From: Magicicada septendecula
Lineage: Eukaryota; Arthropoda; Insecta; Hemiptera; Cicadidae
Length of the DNA stretch: 64,000 bases
Direction of reading: 5' to 3'
Assembly: GCA_034769895.1 (NCBI GenBank)
Contig: JAWRYS010000704.1
Location: 101,002-165,001 of the forward strand
Both the position numbers and the translations under genes were made by a program. The notes beneath the pieces were generated by a model. It ran no database searches. It worked only from the letters and a program-made list of their open reading frames with translations, and was not told the origin of the DNA. Of the stretch, positions 62,326-64,000 are shown one piece after another (within the stretch, counting starts at the first letter, position 1; each line of letters opens with the position of its first letter).

Positions 62326-63466
62326 CTTCTTCGTTTTTTTTTTTTTTTTTTTTTTCTCTGATCACAATATTTTCTAAATAGTTGTTGTGTGATGATCATT
62401 ATAATTGTATTTTTGACTAAATACATTCCTTAGCCCCAACTATTCTTCTTCTTATCGTATTTCACTATTTTGGCTGTTTATTTTTCAATGAATTATGTTC
62501 ATAAATACTCTTTCTTTCTTGTCTTCTTTAACATTATATTGGTTACATTCAATCGTTTACTGAAATTGTTCCATCATGTGGCAATGTAGTATATATTTTA
62601 GGTCATATGATTTTTTTTTTTTTTCTTTATTTGCATATGTCGATTTGAGGTAATAACTTTTATCTTGGGGTTCCATTCTTCATTATTCACAATATTTCTT
62701 TATAAACATTAATAATAATTATCGCTTTCTTCTGTAATCTTGGGGTTTGTTATTCACACTATTTCTTTATAAACATTAATAATAATTATCGCTTTCTTCG
62801 GTAATCTTGGGGTTTGTTATTCACACTATTTCTTTATAAACATTAATAATAATTATCGCTTTCTTCGGTAATCTTGGGGTTTGTTATTCACACTATTTCT
62901 TTATAAACATTAATAATAATTATCGCTTTCTTCTGTAATCTTTAATAAGTTGTTCTTATTATTTTTAGAATTTAGTGGTAGTATTCAACTCAAATTCTTT
63001 TTAAATCCCAAGTAATTTTCTTCAAGACTGGTAATAAGTTGTTCTTATTATTTTTAGAATTTATTCATAATATTCAAATTCAAATTCTTTTTAATTCAAA
63101 GTATTTTCTCTTCAAAATTGGTAATAAGTTGTTCTTATTATTTTTAGAATTTATTCATAATATTTATTTTTGGATTTAGTAAATTTTTTTCTTACTAAAT
63201 TCGTTTTATATATAATAGTTATTTCAAATAATTTTTGTAAGTTGGTCTTACTGTCTTTTAGAATTTTGCTGATATATATATGATTTCGTTATTACTATTA
63301 CTGTTTACATGTTTCTGATCCTCTTCCAACAAATCTTCCCTGATATTCTTTAAATAGTGGTTATTAATTATGGTTATTTTACGATTACACTTAATTTTAT
63401 TTATTAGTCGTTGTTCCCCAAGATTACGGTTCAGTGACGGGTATTCATTAATTTTCACTGCCTCTA

Positions 63467-64000
63467 TTAGTTTAAATGAGGGCTTACTCCCTCTTCTTTA
63501 TTTTCATTTTGATTACTGTGTTGATTTTGTACTGTTTCAGTGCGATCCTCCGTATTATGTTCTGCTATCCTATAATTTCCATCATGTGGGTAGTTGACTT
63601 CATGCCGAGATTGGTCATATTGGTTGTCATATCGGTGACTCCTTGGGTAGTATCGTCGCTGATTACCTTGAGGTCTGGAGTAGATATAATTGACGTTATG
63701 TCTATAATTATTGGGTCGTCTGTCACCATCTCCTCTATTATTGCGACTATCACGATAATTGTAATTGTTATTGCCGCGATAATTATAGTTTCTGGAGTTA
63801 TTATTCGTGTTTTCATTTTGTGTTCTATTAGTATTAACGTTCTGCGCAGGTCGATTGCGATCGTTATTATGAGAATTGGTTGGTGGCGCGTTATTATCAT
63901 ACTTCTGATATTTATGATTTAGTATTCTATTTCTTTGGTATTGGTTCTCGTGTTCATAATTCTCCAAGAATTTGGCCATGGCTGGAATCGTTTTGATTTG
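63467..64000 (-). pseudogene. gag region of array unit 7, partial
   Basis: Only the end of the capsid-like domain and the Asn/Arg/Tyr-rich tail are inside the window. Confidence 0.65.

Larger units (their letters stand above)
59241..64000 (-). mobile_element. LTR array unit 7, cut by the window edge
   Basis: 4760 bp are visible, ending inside the gag region. The array continues beyond the window, so neither its unit number nor its far boundary is known. Confidence 0.9.

Noticed and set aside
14374-64000. CRISPR-like or satellite array of short repeats
   Set aside because: The repeat unit is about 6.2 kb and contains LTRs, a primer site and gag, so it is a retroelement array.

Overview
This is AT-rich eukaryotic DNA, most likely from an insect. 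The support is a non-LTR retrotransposon tail of insect type, a mariner element, hAT-like elements and Ty3/gypsy-type Gag sequences; I cannot resolve the order. There is no operon structure and almost no host coding sequence. The one candidate host exon is a 100-base first coding exon with a splice donor at 11374-11473 (minus strand). The rest is non-coding sequence and mobile elements.

Layout. 1-2130: LINE 3' remnants and a long GA microsatellite. 2501-4442: a complete-ended DNA transposon (hAT-like, 8-bp target duplication) with a decayed, N-terminally lacking transposase. 5544-6827: a decayed mariner with both ends. 6830-12850: AT-rich non-coding DNA with a GT microsatellite, the candidate exon and a 40-bp palindrome. 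12854-14373: pogo-like and hAT remnants. 14374-64000: a head-to-tail array of a 6.1-6.2 kb LTR-retrotransposon unit (LTR plus a Gag-only internal region, all on the minus strand). Six units end in the window and a seventh runs off the right edge.

The first array unit is split by a second, very young LTR element at 16996-24838. It has two 2184-bp LTRs that are almost identical and a 4-bp target duplication (ATTT). Its internal region has no recognisable pol. It carries a Gag-like start followed by an open frame with an RNA-recognition motif that most resembles host RBM34/Nop12-type proteins. I read this as a host gene captured by a non-autonomous LTR element, and it is the most interesting object in the window.

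The array units differ by few bases. Shared variants alternate (units 3 and 5; units 4 and 6), which points to a 12.4-kb two-unit higher-order repeat. This suggests growth by unequal exchange or block duplication rather than repeated retrotransposition. Insertion order, from nesting: hAT remnant first, then the LTR array, then the RRM-bearing element.
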